NCBI RefSeq assembly: GCF_030123405.1
Contig: NZ_CP126110.1
Coordinates: forward strand, 1,488,001-1,552,000
Length of the DNA stretch: 64,000 nucleotides
DNA from: Neobacillus sp. WH10
GTDB lineage: Bacteria; Bacillota; Bacilli; Bacillales; Cytobacillaceae
Reading direction: 5' to 3'
The notes below the pieces were generated by a model that saw nothing but the letters and a program-made list of their open reading frames with translations, was not told the origin of the DNA and did no database searches. Position numbers and translations under genes: made by a program. Shown here one piece after another: positions 1 through 8,514 of the stretch. Each line of letters begins with the position of its first letter. Positions within the stretch are counted from its first letter, which is position 1.

Positions 1-45
1 AAACAATTGAAGTTCGATTTCATGGTCAACTTTTAATGTAAACAT
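1..45 (-). CDS. Partial N-terminus of a probable GNAT (RimJ/RimL-type) acetyltransferase
   Basis: Only the first 15 codons lie in the window, read leftward from an ATG at 45. A GGGAG ribosome binding site sits nine bases upstream. The peptide begins MFTLKVDHEIELQLF, which resembles the start of Bacillus ribosomal-protein-type GNAT acetyltransferases such as YdaF. No catalytic part is visible, so the family call rests on N-terminal similarity from memory. The gene runs off the left edge and is transcribed in the same direction as the sensor kinase to its right. Confidence 0.45.
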   Translation of the reverse strand, partial: MFTLKVDHEIELQLF

Positions 46-107
46 AGGCCAATTCTCCCGAAAAAATTTTTTGTATATCATATGCATGAAAGGGCATTGT
101 CGGGAGA

Positions 108-151
108 TCAAACAAATAAAAAAATCCCTGCTTTATTAAAAGCGGGATTTG
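108..151 (-). terminator. Intrinsic terminator of the sensor kinase gene
   Basis: Read on the minus strand, AAATCCCGCTT pairs with AAGCAGGGATTT (one bulged base), followed by a run of seven T. It lies just after the stop codon of the kinase gene and separates it from the acetyltransferase-like gene. Confidence 0.8.
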
Positions 152-160
152 GCGTTATGC

Positions 161-1315
161 TTATAATATTGTTTCATCCTGACCGGCAGGTGTTAAGGCA
201 AAAGGTAAGTAAATTGAAAAAGTAGTTTTATCCATCGAAGAATCACAGGTTAAATTTCCTTTATGTTTTTCAATGATTTCTTTACATACAAATAATCCAA
301 GACCTGTCCCAAGCTTCTTAGTGGTGAAAAAAGGTTCGAAAATTGTTTTTCGTAACTCTGCCGGGATCACTGGGCCATTATTGGAAATACAGATTTTAAT
401 TTGCTGGTTATTTTCCAAACAGCTGCTAATCTCTATGGTGGGAGTAGGAGTCTCATGATGATTTAGAACATCAATGGCATTAAATATGATATTAATAAAA
501 ACCTGCCTGATTTCATCAGCATAGCCATTCAAGCTAAAATCTTCACTTAAATCTTTTTTGATTTTTACTTTACCGTCAAGAATACTTGGATAAAGGAAGT
601 TTAATACTTCATCAATAAGTTTATTTAACCCGAATTGAACCTTCTCCTTCCCAATTAATTCTTTTTTGGAAAGTAATAAGAACTGGGATATTCGAAAATT
701 AAGCTGTTCTAATTCACATGAAATGATATCTAAATACCTCATATTTGGAAAATCAGCTTTAAGTAATTGAATAAACCCTTGAATAGATGTGAGCGGGTTT
801 CTAAATTCATGAATAAAACTTGAGGTCATTTGTCCGAGAAGTGTCAAACGATCCTGATGTGTCGAATCAATGAACATCGTCTTTTCTTCAATAATTTTAT
901 TTTTTGCTTCCGAAAAATGGGATACGGCATAATATAAAAATTTATCAAAGCAAAAATTGATCAGATTGATTGATTTCTGCATCTCTGACCATGAAATTCC
1001 TGTTTTACTTAAATAGCTGTATAAAATCGTTCTGCCAAGATTGACATTATAGACGAAATCACCAATGTTAATATCGGCCAATACCCTTTCTTCTGACACT
1101 TCTATCGCAATTTTTTCAATAATATCTAACAGTTCTTGGTTAGATCTTAAATGCATAGTAAGTAGCACATTTAATAGTGCTTCCCCGTTTTCACGAATTT
1201 TCATTCTGAAGGGGTCATCAAGATTAATCACAATAGCATTTTCCCATTCTTCTAACAATTTTTCTTTATTTTGATTAAAAAAATCGATTAAATCTGTTTG
1301 TTCTCCCGTAAACAT
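161..1315 (-). CDS. Soluble sporulation-type sensor histidine kinase
   Basis: This is a 384-residue kinase with no predicted membrane segment, so it probably senses a cytoplasmic signal. The first 150 residues are helical and resemble the HisK_N sensor domain of Bacillus sporulation kinases. The HisKA dimerisation helix carries the phospho-accepting His169 in FIHEFRNPL. The ATPase domain has the N-box (Asn near 279), the F-box (IFEPFF) and the glycine-rich GTGLGL (336-341). The usual Asp of the G1 box is replaced: it reads SNNGP. The ATG at 1315 was chosen because AGGGGGAAACAAA precedes it; an upstream in-frame ATG lacks a binding site. No response regulator is adjacent, which fits orphan kinases feeding the Spo0F phosphorelay (inference). 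The exact Kin orthologue is uncertain. Confidence 0.85.
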   Translation of the reverse strand: MFTGEQTDLIDFFNQNKEKLLEEWENAIVINLDDPFRMKIRENGEALLNVLLTMHLRSNQELLDIIEKIAIEVSEERVLADINIGDFVYNVNLGRTILYSYLSKTGISWSEMQKSINLINFCFDKFLYYAVSHFSEAKNKIIEEKTMFIDSTHQDRLTLLGQMTSSFIHEFRNPLTSIQGFIQLLKADFPNMRYLDIISCELEQLNFRISQFLLLSKKELIGKEKVQFGLNKLIDEVLNFLYPSILDGKVKIKKDLSEDFSLNGYADEIRQVFINIIFNAIDVLNHHETPTPTIEISSCLENNQQIKICISNNGPVIPAELRKTIFEPFFTTKKLGTGLGLFVCKEIIEKHKGNLTCDSSMDKTTFSIYLPFALTPAGQDETIL

Positions 1316-1492
1316 TTTGTTTCCCCCTATGGTATTAACAAAACTGATTACCATGATAATTCGCTGATGACGGCAAAAATCCTTTTTAAAATAAGAGATA
1401 AATAATTTTCCCAATATGATTTTTGTTAAAAAATATGACTATCTAGGATGATTTAACTAGAACAGGATTACAACATGAGTGTAATAATTTCC

Positions 1493-1521
1493 TTGTAAAA
1501 ACAATAAATCAATAGTATATT
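1493..1521 (+). promoter_or_regulatory. Sigma-A promoter for the thiT transcript
   Basis: TTGTAA and TATATT are separated by 17 bases and lie about 25 bases before the TPP aptamer, so the riboswitch would be near the transcript 5' end. Confidence 0.6.
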
Positions 1522-1544
1522 TTTTATGGAAACAATTGAATACT

Positions 1545-1636
1545 TCCACAGGGGGAGCTGCTATAGGCGGCTGAGAGTGAACGTTCGAGTTCTGACCCTA
1601 TGAACCTGTTAGTTAACGCTAGCGTAGGGATGTGGT
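1545..1636 (+). ncRNA. TPP (thiamine pyrophosphate) riboswitch
   Basis: The THI-box landmarks are present in order: CAGGGGGAGCT, GGCTGAGAGTGA, GACCCTATGAACCTGT and the closing TAGGGATGT. This aptamer binds thiamine pyrophosphate and in Bacillaceae commonly controls transcription of thiamine synthesis or uptake genes. A strong intrinsic terminator follows within 15 bases, so the expected mode is termination when TPP is plentiful. The first gene downstream is the thiamine transporter gene thiT, about 400 bases further on. Confidence 0.95.
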
Positions 1637-1648
1637 TTGCCGGATATT

Positions 1649-1692
1649 AAAGCAATGCAGACAATCCTTTTCGTCTTGCATTGCTTTTTTGT
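1649..1692 (+). terminator. Riboswitch-controlled intrinsic terminator
   Basis: AGCAATGCAGAC pairs with GTCTTGCATTGCT (one bulge) and is followed by six T. It is the expression platform of the TPP riboswitch. Confidence 0.9.
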
Positions 1693-1716
1693 TTTGAAGA
1701 TAAGAAATAGAATTCC

Positions 1717-1972
1717 GCGTGCTGTAGCCTTGTTCAAGGCGCTTCCGCTTTTCTTGTTGTCTAGCTACAGCGCCTAGGGGCTCGGGGTCATAAGCCAATC
1801 CGTCAAGAAGGCTAAACTGCAGCCTTCTCGTCGGCTCGTCTTATGCCTGGCTACAGGAAGCTATCGCTTTAAGTACGCATTAAGGGAGACTAATCTCTGG
1901 CTTCGCTTTGCTTGCCAGTCGATAATTCTCCCTATATCGCCCCTGTTCAAGGCGCTTCCGCTTTTCTTGTTG
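1717..1972 (+). repeat. Dispersed intergenic repeat inserted between riboswitch and thiT
   Basis: This stretch has no gene. From 1759 it carries a run of about 58 bases that recurs identically at 36791, and a diverged form recurs at 29712. The block 1784-1847 folds back on itself: GTCATAAGCC...AGAAGGCT faces AGCCTTCTCG...CTTATGCC. The segment containing CCCTGTTCAAGGCGCTT also recurs at about 29893. It appears to be a non-coding, hairpin-forming dispersed element sitting inside the thiT leader. Confidence 0.8.
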
Positions 1973-2033
1973 GCACCATGTTGCTTTTAGGAAGATATCA
2001 AACGGATCCAAACATTAATAGGGGGAAAGAAGA

Positions 2034-2621
2034 TTGAACAAAAAGAGAAGTAACACGCTATTTATTACGGAAATTGCTGTTTTTACTGCACTTGCCTATT
2101 TACTTGACTTGTTATCGGGATTCTTAATGGCACGATTTTGGCCGCAGGGCGGGTCCATTTCTATCGCTATGGTGCCAATTTTCCTTATGGCATACCGTTG
2201 GGGAATAAAGGGAGGATTATTAACAGGTTTTTTACTTGGATTATTACAATTTATTCTTGGCTTCGCACAAATTTATACCATTGTTCAAGGTATCATTGAT
2301 TATTTTATCGCCTTTACAGTCGTTGGCTTCGCAGGCATTTTTGTTGGTCAAATCCAAAATTCCCTTGCTGAAGGGAAAAAAGGTAAATGGATGATATATG
2401 CAGTAACAGGTGCTTTTTTTGGGAGTTTTCTTCGCTATCTATGTCATGTTGTTTCCGGAATTGTGTTCTTTGGTGAATATGCGCCTAAGGGCCAACCGGT
2501 AACCATTTACTCGCTCATATATAATGGAACGTATATGCTCCCAAGCTTTGTAATCAGTGCGATAATTATCATTCTTGTGATCGGTGCAATGCCAAAGAAA
2601 AGTTTTTTACAAGAACATTAA
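2034..2621 (+). CDS. thiT: Thiamine ECF transporter S component ThiT
   Basis: ThiT is the membrane substrate-binding subunit of an energy-coupling-factor transporter; it binds thiamine and works with a shared EcfAA'T module encoded elsewhere. The 195-residue protein has about six hydrophobic segments and a family-typical early region, TEIAVFTALAYLLDLL. The start is TTG, supported by AGGGGGAAAG seven bases upstream. It stands alone with its own terminator. The TPP riboswitch upstream independently supports a thiamine role. The gap between riboswitch and start codon is unusually long because a dispersed repeat lies in it. Confidence 0.95.
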   Translation: MNKKRSNTLFITEIAVFTALAYLLDLLSGFLMARFWPQGGSISIAMVPIFLMAYRWGIKGGLLTGFLLGLLQFILGFAQIYTIVQGIIDYFIAFTVVGFAGIFVGQIQNSLAEGKKGKWMIYAVTGAFFGSFLRYLCHVVSGIVFFGEYAPKGQPVTIYSLIYNGTYMLPSFVISAIIIILVIGAMPKKSFLQEH

Positions 2622-2629
2622 TATCGATG

Positions 2630-2666
2630 GAAAAAGAAAGGCAGATCGCCTTTCTTTTTTTTTCGA
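2630..2666 (+). terminator. Intrinsic terminator after thiT
   Basis: AAAGAAAGGC pairs with GCCTTTCTTT around a short AGATC loop, followed by a T run. Confidence 0.9.
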
Positions 2667-2729
2667 ACTTTTGTCACAAAATTAGTATGCTTTTTCCATT
2701 AAAAAAGTGTTAAAATGTCAATATAGAAA

Positions 2730-2748
2730 GATAATCATTCTCAATTAA
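2730..2748 (+). promoter_or_regulatory. Fur box upstream of feoA
   Basis: On the minus strand 2744-2730 reads TTGAGAATGATTATC, a very good match to the Bacillus Fur operator core. It lies about 20 bases before the feoA start, so Fe(II)-loaded Fur should repress the feo operon when iron is sufficient. Confidence 0.8.
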
Positions 2749-2767
2749 CGTGGATAGGGTGATATAC

Positions 2768-2992
2768 ATGTTTGGTTCTTTAAAAGCAGGAGATAAGGGA
2801 AAGGTCATTAACATTTCTCATGTTGGTCACCTGGTACAAAGACGTTTGCTTGACTTAGGTATTACCGAAGGATCGGAAGTGTGCGTGAAATGCGTCATGC
2901 CCTTTGGCGGCCCAATTATGATTGAATCATGTGGACAATGCGTTGGAATTCGCCGCAAAGAAGCAGTTCAGATTGAAGTGGAGAGAATATAA
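2768..2992 (+). CDS. feoA: Ferrous iron transport protein FeoA
   Basis: FeoA is a small cytoplasmic SH3-like protein that supports the FeoB ferrous iron channel. The 74-residue product has the family pattern: an early SLKAGDKGKVINI strand, then RRLLDLGITEGSEV, and a final strand ending in VERI. The ATG at 2768 is preferred because GGATAGGGTG precedes it; an upstream GTG would overlap that site. The stop codon overlaps the feoB ATG by one base, indicating translational coupling. A Fur box lies just upstream. Confidence 0.95.
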   Translation: MFGSLKAGDKGKVINISHVGHLVQRRLLDLGITEGSEVCVKCVMPFGGPIMIESCGQCVGIRRKEAVQIEVERI

Positions 2993-4995
2993 TGGAAATC
3001 GCTCTTATTGGAAACCCGAATACCGGGAAAACTTCATTGTTTAATAATCTAACAGGTTCCTATGAGTATGTTGGTAACTGGAGCGGTGTTACAGTTGAAA
3101 AGAAAGTTGGCGTATTCAAAAATAATATCGGTCATTTAATTGATTTACCTGGTGTATACACACTTAATCCTCTTTCAAAGGATGAAGGTGTTGTGACTTC
3201 CTTCTTTTTAAATGAGTCCGTTGATCGCTTGTTAAATATATTAGATGCATCGCAATTAGATCGGAATTTACATTTGACACTTCAATTACTTGAATTTGAA
3301 AAGCCCGCCTTAATCGGCCTTAATATGATTGATGTGGCGAATAAGCGTGGGATTGAAATAGATGCTTCGAAGCTTTCCGATGCCCTTGGTGTCCCTGTAG
3401 TTCCTGTCGTGGCAAGGAGCGGAAAAGGTTGTGACAAGCTAGTCGATGTTATCGCAACGAAATCAATTCGTCCAGCGAAAAAGAACCTTGTCTATTATGG
3501 AAAAGAGGTTGAGGAAGCTATTATAGAATTGACCGGTGAAATGATGGGGAAAACCGATCACTCTACACGCTTTCTTGCAATTCAATATATTGAAGGAAAT
3601 GAATATGTCAAAAACTATGTTAAAAGTATTGCTGATTCAAAAAAATTACAAGCGATTATGGCAAACTTAGAATCGAAACTTTTGCAACAAAATGACATTA
3701 AATCATTAGCGAACTTTATTTATTTAAAAAGAAAAGAAGTCATTGAAGGAATCGTCGCAGAAGTAGCGAAAAAAAGTGATTCAGTTATTCCGCTGTCAGA
3801 AAAAATCGACAGCATTGTAACAAATCGGTTCCTTGGTATGCCAATCTTTTTGCTGTTAATGTATTTGATGTTTATGCTTACATTTGATTGGCTTGGAACG
3901 CCATTATCAGATGCGTTAGATGCCTTTTTAACAGGACCTGTAACAGTTGGATTTGAAAATGTTTTAACAGCCATCAATGCATCAGATTTTATTCATGCCC
4001 TAATTATTGATGGATTGATAGCAGGGGTTGGCGGGGTTCTTGTGTTTGTACCGCAAATCTTTATCCTTTTCTTCTTTATTTCATTATTGGAGGATTCCGG
4101 ATATATGGCACGTGTTGCCTTGGTTATGGACAGGATTATGGAATCGGTAGGATTAAATGGTAAGGCATTTATTCCGATGATAATCGGTTTTGGCTGTAAT
4201 GTACCTGGAATCATGGCTGCTAGAACTATTGAAACCCCGAGGGAGAGGCTTTTAACGATTCTCCTGACACCATTAATGTCTTGTTCAGCCCGCTTGCCCG
4301 TTTATGCATTATTTGTAGGAGCTTTTTTTGCCGGCAATAAGGCATTTGTGGTTCTTAGCCTTTATGTTCTTGGTATCGTTGTAGCATTAATCTTAGCAAA
4401 AATCTTTTCTACTACTTTATTAAAATCAGAAACATCTTTATTTGTTATCGAACTGCCTCCTTACAGGCTTCCTCAGTTCCAGTCATTATGGAGAAGCACT
4501 TGGGACAAAGGGAAGGGGTTTATTAGAAAGGCAGGTACCTTTATTTTTGCCGGCTCCGTCTTTATCTGGCTGTTATCCTACGCTGGTCCTAATGGATTAA
4601 AAGTTGATATGGATCATAGTTATTTAGCTGCGATTGGAAATGTTATTGCGCCAATTTTTGATCCAATTGGTTTTGGTACTTGGCAGGCATCTGCTTCATT
4701 AATTACTGGATTCCTTGCTAAAGAAGCCATAATCTCAACTATGAATATTATTTATTTTGTTCCAAATGATGCAAGCCTGCAAGGAATTCTTGCTGATTAT
4801 TATACCCCTCTTGCTGCTTATAGTTTTATGGTGTTTATCCTTTTGTATATTCCGTGTTTAGCAACTACGGCGACAATTTATAAAGAAACTGGATCAAAAA
4901 AATGGACGGCTTTTTCAATGATATATGCATTTGTGATTGCCTATGTACTATCCTTAATTATTTACCAAGGCGGAAAGCTGTTTGGACTGGTTTAA
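2992..4995 (+). CDS. feoB: Ferrous iron transporter FeoB
   Basis: FeoB imports Fe(II) across the cytoplasmic membrane. The 667-residue protein starts with a G domain: P-loop GNPNTGKTS (residues 7-15), DLPGVY as the G3 region and NMID as the G4 specificity motif. A helical guanine-dissociation-inhibitor-like linker follows, then the membrane domain with two Gate-type repeats, the first including FIPMIIGFGCNVPGIM and a later one containing ASLITGFLAKEAI. The length is normal for the family. It is co-transcribed with feoA and a FeoB-associated Cys-rich peptide. Confidence 0.97.
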   Translation: MEIALIGNPNTGKTSLFNNLTGSYEYVGNWSGVTVEKKVGVFKNNIGHLIDLPGVYTLNPLSKDEGVVTSFFLNESVDRLLNILDASQLDRNLHLTLQLLEFEKPALIGLNMIDVANKRGIEIDASKLSDALGVPVVPVVARSGKGCDKLVDVIATKSIRPAKKNLVYYGKEVEEAIIELTGEMMGKTDHSTRFLAIQYIEGNEYVKNYVKSIADSKKLQAIMANLESKLLQQNDIKSLANFIYLKRKEVIEGIVAEVAKKSDSVIPLSEKIDSIVTNRFLGMPIFLLLMYLMFMLTFDWLGTPLSDALDAFLTGPVTVGFENVLTAINASDFIHALIIDGLIAGVGGVLVFVPQIFILFFFISLLEDSGYMARVALVMDRIMESVGLNGKAFIPMIIGFGCNVPGIMAARTIETPRERLLTILLTPLMSCSARLPVYALFVGAFFAGNKAFVVLSLYVLGIVVALILAKIFSTTLLKSETSLFVIELPPYRLPQFQSLWRSTWDKGKGFIRKAGTFIFAGSVFIWLLSYAGPNGLKVDMDHSYLAAIGNVIAPIFDPIGFGTWQASASLITGFLAKEAIISTMNIIYFVPNDASLQGILADYYTPLAAYSFMVFILLYIPCLATTATIYKETGSKKWTAFSMIYAFVIAYVLSLIIYQGGKLFGLV

Positions 4996-5016
4996 TTTTA
5001 AAAAGAGGTGGAGCAA

Positions 5017-5172
5017 ATGATTGCCAGTGTTATCATCGGTGTTGCGATTTTTGGATACGCCAGCTTTGCATTAGTGAAGTTTATAAATAAATCGAAAAAG
5101 GGAAAATGCGCCGCATGTGATTTAAAAAAGTCATGTTCAAGCCAGTGCGGCCTGCCGCCCAATGTAAAATAA
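5017..5172 (+). CDS. FeoB-associated Cys-rich membrane peptide
   Basis: This 51-residue peptide has one N-terminal hydrophobic segment (IASVIIGVAIFGYASFALV) and a cytoplasmic tail with cysteines arranged CAAC...C...C. That pattern matches the FeoB_associated family, found next to feoB in Firmicutes. The start follows AAAGAGGTGGAG. It is 21 bases after the feoB stop and is followed by a terminator, so it is the last gene of the feo operon. The family's role is not established; metal or redox handling at the channel is a reasonable inference. Confidence 0.88.
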   Translation: MIASVIIGVAIFGYASFALVKFINKSKKGKCAACDLKKSCSSQCGLPPNVK

Positions 5173-5175
5173 ATA

Positions 5176-5215
5176 GTAAAAAAACTGGTATCGATAGCTG
5201 ATAGCAGTTTTTTTC
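5176..5215 (+). terminator. Intrinsic terminator of the feo operon
   Basis: AAAAACTG pairs with CAGTTTTT, with an inner TATC/GATA pairing, followed by a T run. Confidence 0.8.
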
Positions 5216-5283
5216 ATATCATTTGATTGATGTAGGGAACTCGTGTAAAATTACACTAGATGCAATTGAAGGAAGGGCTTAAC

Positions 5284-5748
5284 ATGACTAGGGATGAAAT
5301 TATCATGCAGGTTTCTGAAAAGCTTCGTCTAATACGGACTGAAGCAGGGTATACACAGGATAAAATGGCAGATATTATTGGTGTATCAAAGAAAACACTT
5401 GTGCAAATTGAAAAAGGAAGAGTTCGAGCAAACTGGCCTACAGTTGTTTCGATTTGTGCTCTTTTTCGCGAAACGGAAACAGTACAATTTTTATTTGGAA
5501 ACGAACCCCTAGAGGTACTAGAAACGGTTGCCCTCGATGGAATCGATCTTCGGAAAACAAAAACACTTGGCGGCCGCATTTGGTGGCGAGTAGTATCACA
5601 AAAAAATGGGATTATTCTTCAGCAAAATATTTTAAGTAAACATTTTCGGATATTAGATGACAGAAATTACCGCATCTTTAGCAGCTTTGATGAAAAGCTT
5701 TCAAAACAGCGCTTTAAAGAAATAACCAATAAAGACATGAAAAGATGA
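5284..5748 (+). CDS. XRE-family helix-turn-helix regulator
   Basis: The 154-residue protein has an N-terminal HTH_3 domain (about residues 10-65) with the typical core YTQDKMADIIGVSKKTLVQIEKG. The remaining 85 residues match no effector domain I recognise and contain the pair GGRIWWRVV. The ATG at 5284 was chosen because GGAAGGGC lies seven bases upstream. It is flanked by terminators, so it is probably monocistronic. It lies between the feo operon and a penicillin-binding protein gene; whether it controls either cannot be told from the sequence. Confidence 0.8.
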   Translation: MTRDEIIMQVSEKLRLIRTEAGYTQDKMADIIGVSKKTLVQIEKGRVRANWPTVVSICALFRETETVQFLFGNEPLEVLETVALDGIDLRKTKTLGGRIWWRVVSQKNGIILQQNILSKHFRILDDRNYRIFSSFDEKLSKQRFKEITNKDMKR

Positions 5749-5771
5749 GGACTATGCCCCCATCTTTTTTT
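5740..5771 (+). terminator. Intrinsic terminator after the XRE regulator
   Basis: AAAGATG pairs with CATCTTT around a loop, followed by T residues. It overlaps the 3' end of the gene. Confidence 0.7.
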
Positions 5772-5860
5772 ATGCGATCTATCTTGAACCGTCATAAAAA
5801 AGCATTGATAATCGAAAAGTATACCTGTTATAGAGATTACAGATAAAGGATGTCATCGAA

Positions 5861-7909
5861 TTGGTGTTTAAAAGTAAAATGAATGGAATTTTAAAAAACT
5901 GGAAAAAGTGGCATTTGCTCCAAGTAATCGTGTTATTGGTGTTAATAATAATCCTAAGCTTTTTTGGACTTCTATATTATTTTTCTAAGGATGCAGATAT
6001 ATCAGAACTGAAAAATGAACTGCCCCAGCCCACCGTTTTTTATGATGTAAGCGGGAACGTGGCAAGTAAGGTATCAGCCAATAAAAATGAAGGAGTGCCA
6101 ATTGAGGAAGTACCAGATTCAATGAAAAATGCCGTCATTGCCGTTGAGGATCATCGATTTTACCGGCATAATGGTGTTGATTTAATAGGTATGTCTAGAG
6201 CTCTCTTCCGTGACCTGAAGGCAGGCGAGATGGTCGAGGGCGGCAGTACGATCACACAGCAATTAACGAAAAATACGATTCTAACTTCTGAAAAAACGCT
6301 AAAAAGAAAAATGCAGGAAGTATTTTTAGCCATTGCTGTTGAAAGGGAGTACACAAAACAAGAAATCCTGCAAATGTATTTGAACCAAATTTATTTTGGA
6401 AATGGTGCATATGGTATTAAACAAGCGGCCAGCAAATATTTTGCAAAAGAGGTTAAAGATCTGTCTATTAGCGAATCAGCATTACTAGCAGGGCTAATAA
6501 AGGCGCCTTCTGCTCTTAATCCTTATGAACATATGGAAAAGGCAACAGATAGACGAAATCTGGTGTTAGCCCTAATGAAACAGCAAGGATTTATATCCAG
6601 CAAGCAATATGAAAAAGCGAAACAGGAAAAAGTTGTCTTGAATGATAAAGGCGGCGACCCGTTCCGCGGGAAATACCCATACTATGTTGATCAAGTATTA
6701 GATGAGGCTATTAATCAATACGGGTTTACACAGGATGAATTATTGACAGGAGGCTACCAGATTTATACAGAGCTTGATCCGACTATGCAATCGGCGATGG
6801 AGCAAACCTATCAAAATGATGCATTATTTCCAAAAGGAAATGACCGTCTTGTGCAAAGCGGTGGTGTTTTACTTGATCCAAAAACAGGCGGGATTAGGGC
6901 TCTTGTCGGTGGGAGAGGGGAGCATACCTTTAGGGGCTATAATCGCGCCTCCCAATTAAAAGCCCAGCCCGGTTCTTCCTTTAAACCTTTAGCTGTCTAT
7001 ACTCCGGCACTTGAAGAGGGTTGGAAAATCACAGACATGTTAAAAGACGAGCCAATGAAGTTTGGGAATTATCAACCTAGCAATTATGACCATCAATATG
7101 CAGGTGAAGTACCAATGTATGAAGCGGTAAAGGAATCAAAAAATGTTTCAGCGGTATGGCTCCTAAATGAATTAGGAATTGAAAAAGGGATGGATTCGAT
7201 TAACCGTTTTGGTATTTCATTAGACAAAGAAGATCATAATTTATCAATGGCCCTTGGCGGCTTGCATAAGGGCGTTTCACCATTGAACATGGCAGAAGCT
7301 TATTCAGTTTTTCCTAATAACGGTGTTAGAATCAAAGCTCATGCGATCAAAAAAATTGTTGATTCCAATGGCAATGTCGTAGCTGAGTGGAAGGTCCAAA
7401 AAGAGCGGGTAACGACAAAAGCTGTTACCGACGATATGACAACAATGCTTCTTGGTGTTGTAGAGCAAGGAACAGGAAAACCGGCACAAATACCAGGCCG
7501 GGAAACGGCGGGGAAAACAGGATCTACACAGGTTCCGATTAAAGGGATCAACGGTTTGAAGGATCAATGGTTTGTAGGCTATACACCGCAGTTAGTAGGA
7601 TCGATTTGGGTTGGCTATGATAAAACGGATGCTGAGCATTATATAACGCCCACTAGCGGAACAGGGGCATCGGTTATTTTCCGAGAAGTCATGAATGAAG
7701 CTTTAAAAAATTCACCAAACCAAAGCTTTAAGGTAACCCATATTTCTACACTAATTGAACAGAGAAAAAAGGAAGAAGAAGAAAAGAATCGCGATAATTT
7801 TCAAGAGAAATTTAATAATGAAGTGCAAAAGTGGGAAGAAAAATGGAACAAACAAAAAGAGAAGTGGGATAATAAACACAAGAATAAAGAAAAAGGCAAC
7901 GAACATTAA
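5861..7909 (+). CDS. Class A penicillin-binding protein (PbpF/PbpG-like)
   Basis: This bifunctional enzyme polymerises lipid II glycan strands and cross-links peptides outside the membrane. A signal-anchor helix occupies about residues 18-41. The glycosyltransferase domain has Glu96 in EDHRFYRHNG, GGSTITQQLTKN and the downstream YLNQIYFGNGAYGI block. The transpeptidase domain has SSFK (372-375), SKN (426-428) and KTG (552-554). The C-terminal 40 residues are extremely charged and rich in Lys, Glu and Asn. At 682 residues it matches the sporulation-expressed PbpF/PbpG group. In B. subtilis pbpF lies beside hemE; here it is far from the hem genes. The start could be TTG 5861 or GTG 5864. Confidence 0.9.
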   Translation: MVFKSKMNGILKNWKKWHLLQVIVLLVLIIILSFFGLLYYFSKDADISELKNELPQPTVFYDVSGNVASKVSANKNEGVPIEEVPDSMKNAVIAVEDHRFYRHNGVDLIGMSRALFRDLKAGEMVEGGSTITQQLTKNTILTSEKTLKRKMQEVFLAIAVEREYTKQEILQMYLNQIYFGNGAYGIKQAASKYFAKEVKDLSISESALLAGLIKAPSALNPYEHMEKATDRRNLVLALMKQQGFISSKQYEKAKQEKVVLNDKGGDPFRGKYPYYVDQVLDEAINQYGFTQDELLTGGYQIYTELDPTMQSAMEQTYQNDALFPKGNDRLVQSGGVLLDPKTGGIRALVGGRGEHTFRGYNRASQLKAQPGSSFKPLAVYTPALEEGWKITDMLKDEPMKFGNYQPSNYDHQYAGEVPMYEAVKESKNVSAVWLLNELGIEKGMDSINRFGISLDKEDHNLSMALGGLHKGVSPLNMAEAYSVFPNNGVRIKAHAIKKIVDSNGNVVAEWKVQKERVTTKAVTDDMTTMLLGVVEQGTGKPAQIPGRETAGKTGSTQVPIKGINGLKDQWFVGYTPQLVGSIWVGYDKTDAEHYITPTSGTGASVIFREVMNEALKNSPNQSFKVTHISTLIEQRKKEEEEKNRDNFQEKFNNEVQKWEEKWNKQKEKWDNKHKNKEKGNEH

Positions 7910-7912
7910 CTC

Positions 7913-7945
7913 AGGAAGGTGCGAAGAAATTCGTGCCTTTTTTAA
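7913..7945 (+). terminator. Intrinsic terminator after the PBP gene
   Basis: AAGGTGCGAA pairs with TTCGTGCCTT (two wobble pairs) around a short loop, followed by six T. Confidence 0.75.
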
Positions 7946-7961
7946 TTCTTTTTTGCAAGTT

Positions 7962-8201
7962 CGCGTAGAAGAGTTCTACGTAGGGTGTTCTGAATAAAAA
8001 ATAGGGCAAATATCGATGTAGAAGGGTTCTACGTAGGGTGTTCGAATAAAAAATAGGGCAAACATCGATGTAGAAGGGTTCTACGTAGGCATTTCGAATA
8101 AAAAATAGGGCAAACAACGATGTAGAAGGGTTCTACGTAGGCATTTCGAATAAAAAAGAGGGTAAACATCGATGTAGAAGGGTTCTACGTAGGCATTCCC
8201 A
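7962..8201 (+). repeat. Hairpin minisatellite, left part (about 52-bp units)
   Basis: About five head-to-tail units of roughly 52 bases are present. Each contains a GTAGAA...TTCTAC palindrome, then GTAGGCATTTCGA, an A-run and GGGCAAACATC. The region between palindromes is conserved too, so this is a tandem repeat and not a spacer-bearing array. The fifth unit is cut by the IS element that begins at 8202. Short reading frames across it change phase with each unit and are not credible genes. Confidence 0.9.
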
Positions 8202-8281
8202 AGTCAAGTCCAGAATATTGTGTAAAAGTGTCTACAATGAAATATCGACATGCTTAAAATTATGATAAGTGGAGTACACTT

Positions 8282-8399
8282 ATTTCGAATTTACATTGAG
8301 GGGCGGGCATGATAGCCTGGAGGGCAAGACAGGGGTTGCTAAACTCCTGGCTTCCTGGCTTTACATCATGCCCGCGGAGGCTCAATGTCAATTCGAAAT
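8282..8399. other. Long imperfect hairpin in the non-coding part of the IS
   Basis: About 118 bases fold into one extended hairpin. ATTTCGAAT, ACATTGAG and GCGGGCATGAT on the left face ATCATGCCCGC, CTCAATGT and ATTCGAAAT on the right, and the interior (GCCTGGAGGG against CTTCCTGGC) pairs further. It lies between the transposase stop codon and the left end of the IS. It is not followed by a clear T-run at its outer end, so it is not a simple terminator. Function unknown. Confidence 0.7.
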
Positions 8400-8514
8400 T
8401 AGGCCATCCTCCATACCTTAACACTAATTTTCTTCTGCTTTCTATAAGTAGGTAAAGGGGGGGGGTCCAACTTGTTCTCCCTTCGAACCTATCAAAATTT
8501 CATGATTACTTTTT

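Noticed and set aside
5256..5579. 107-codon minus-strand frame opposite the XRE regulator
   Set aside because: It is antisense to a well-supported gene and has no ribosome binding site or family match.
7911..8117. Repetitive minus-strand reading frames across the minisatellite
   Set aside because: The unit length is not a multiple of three, frames shift from unit to unit, and no ribosome binding site is present.
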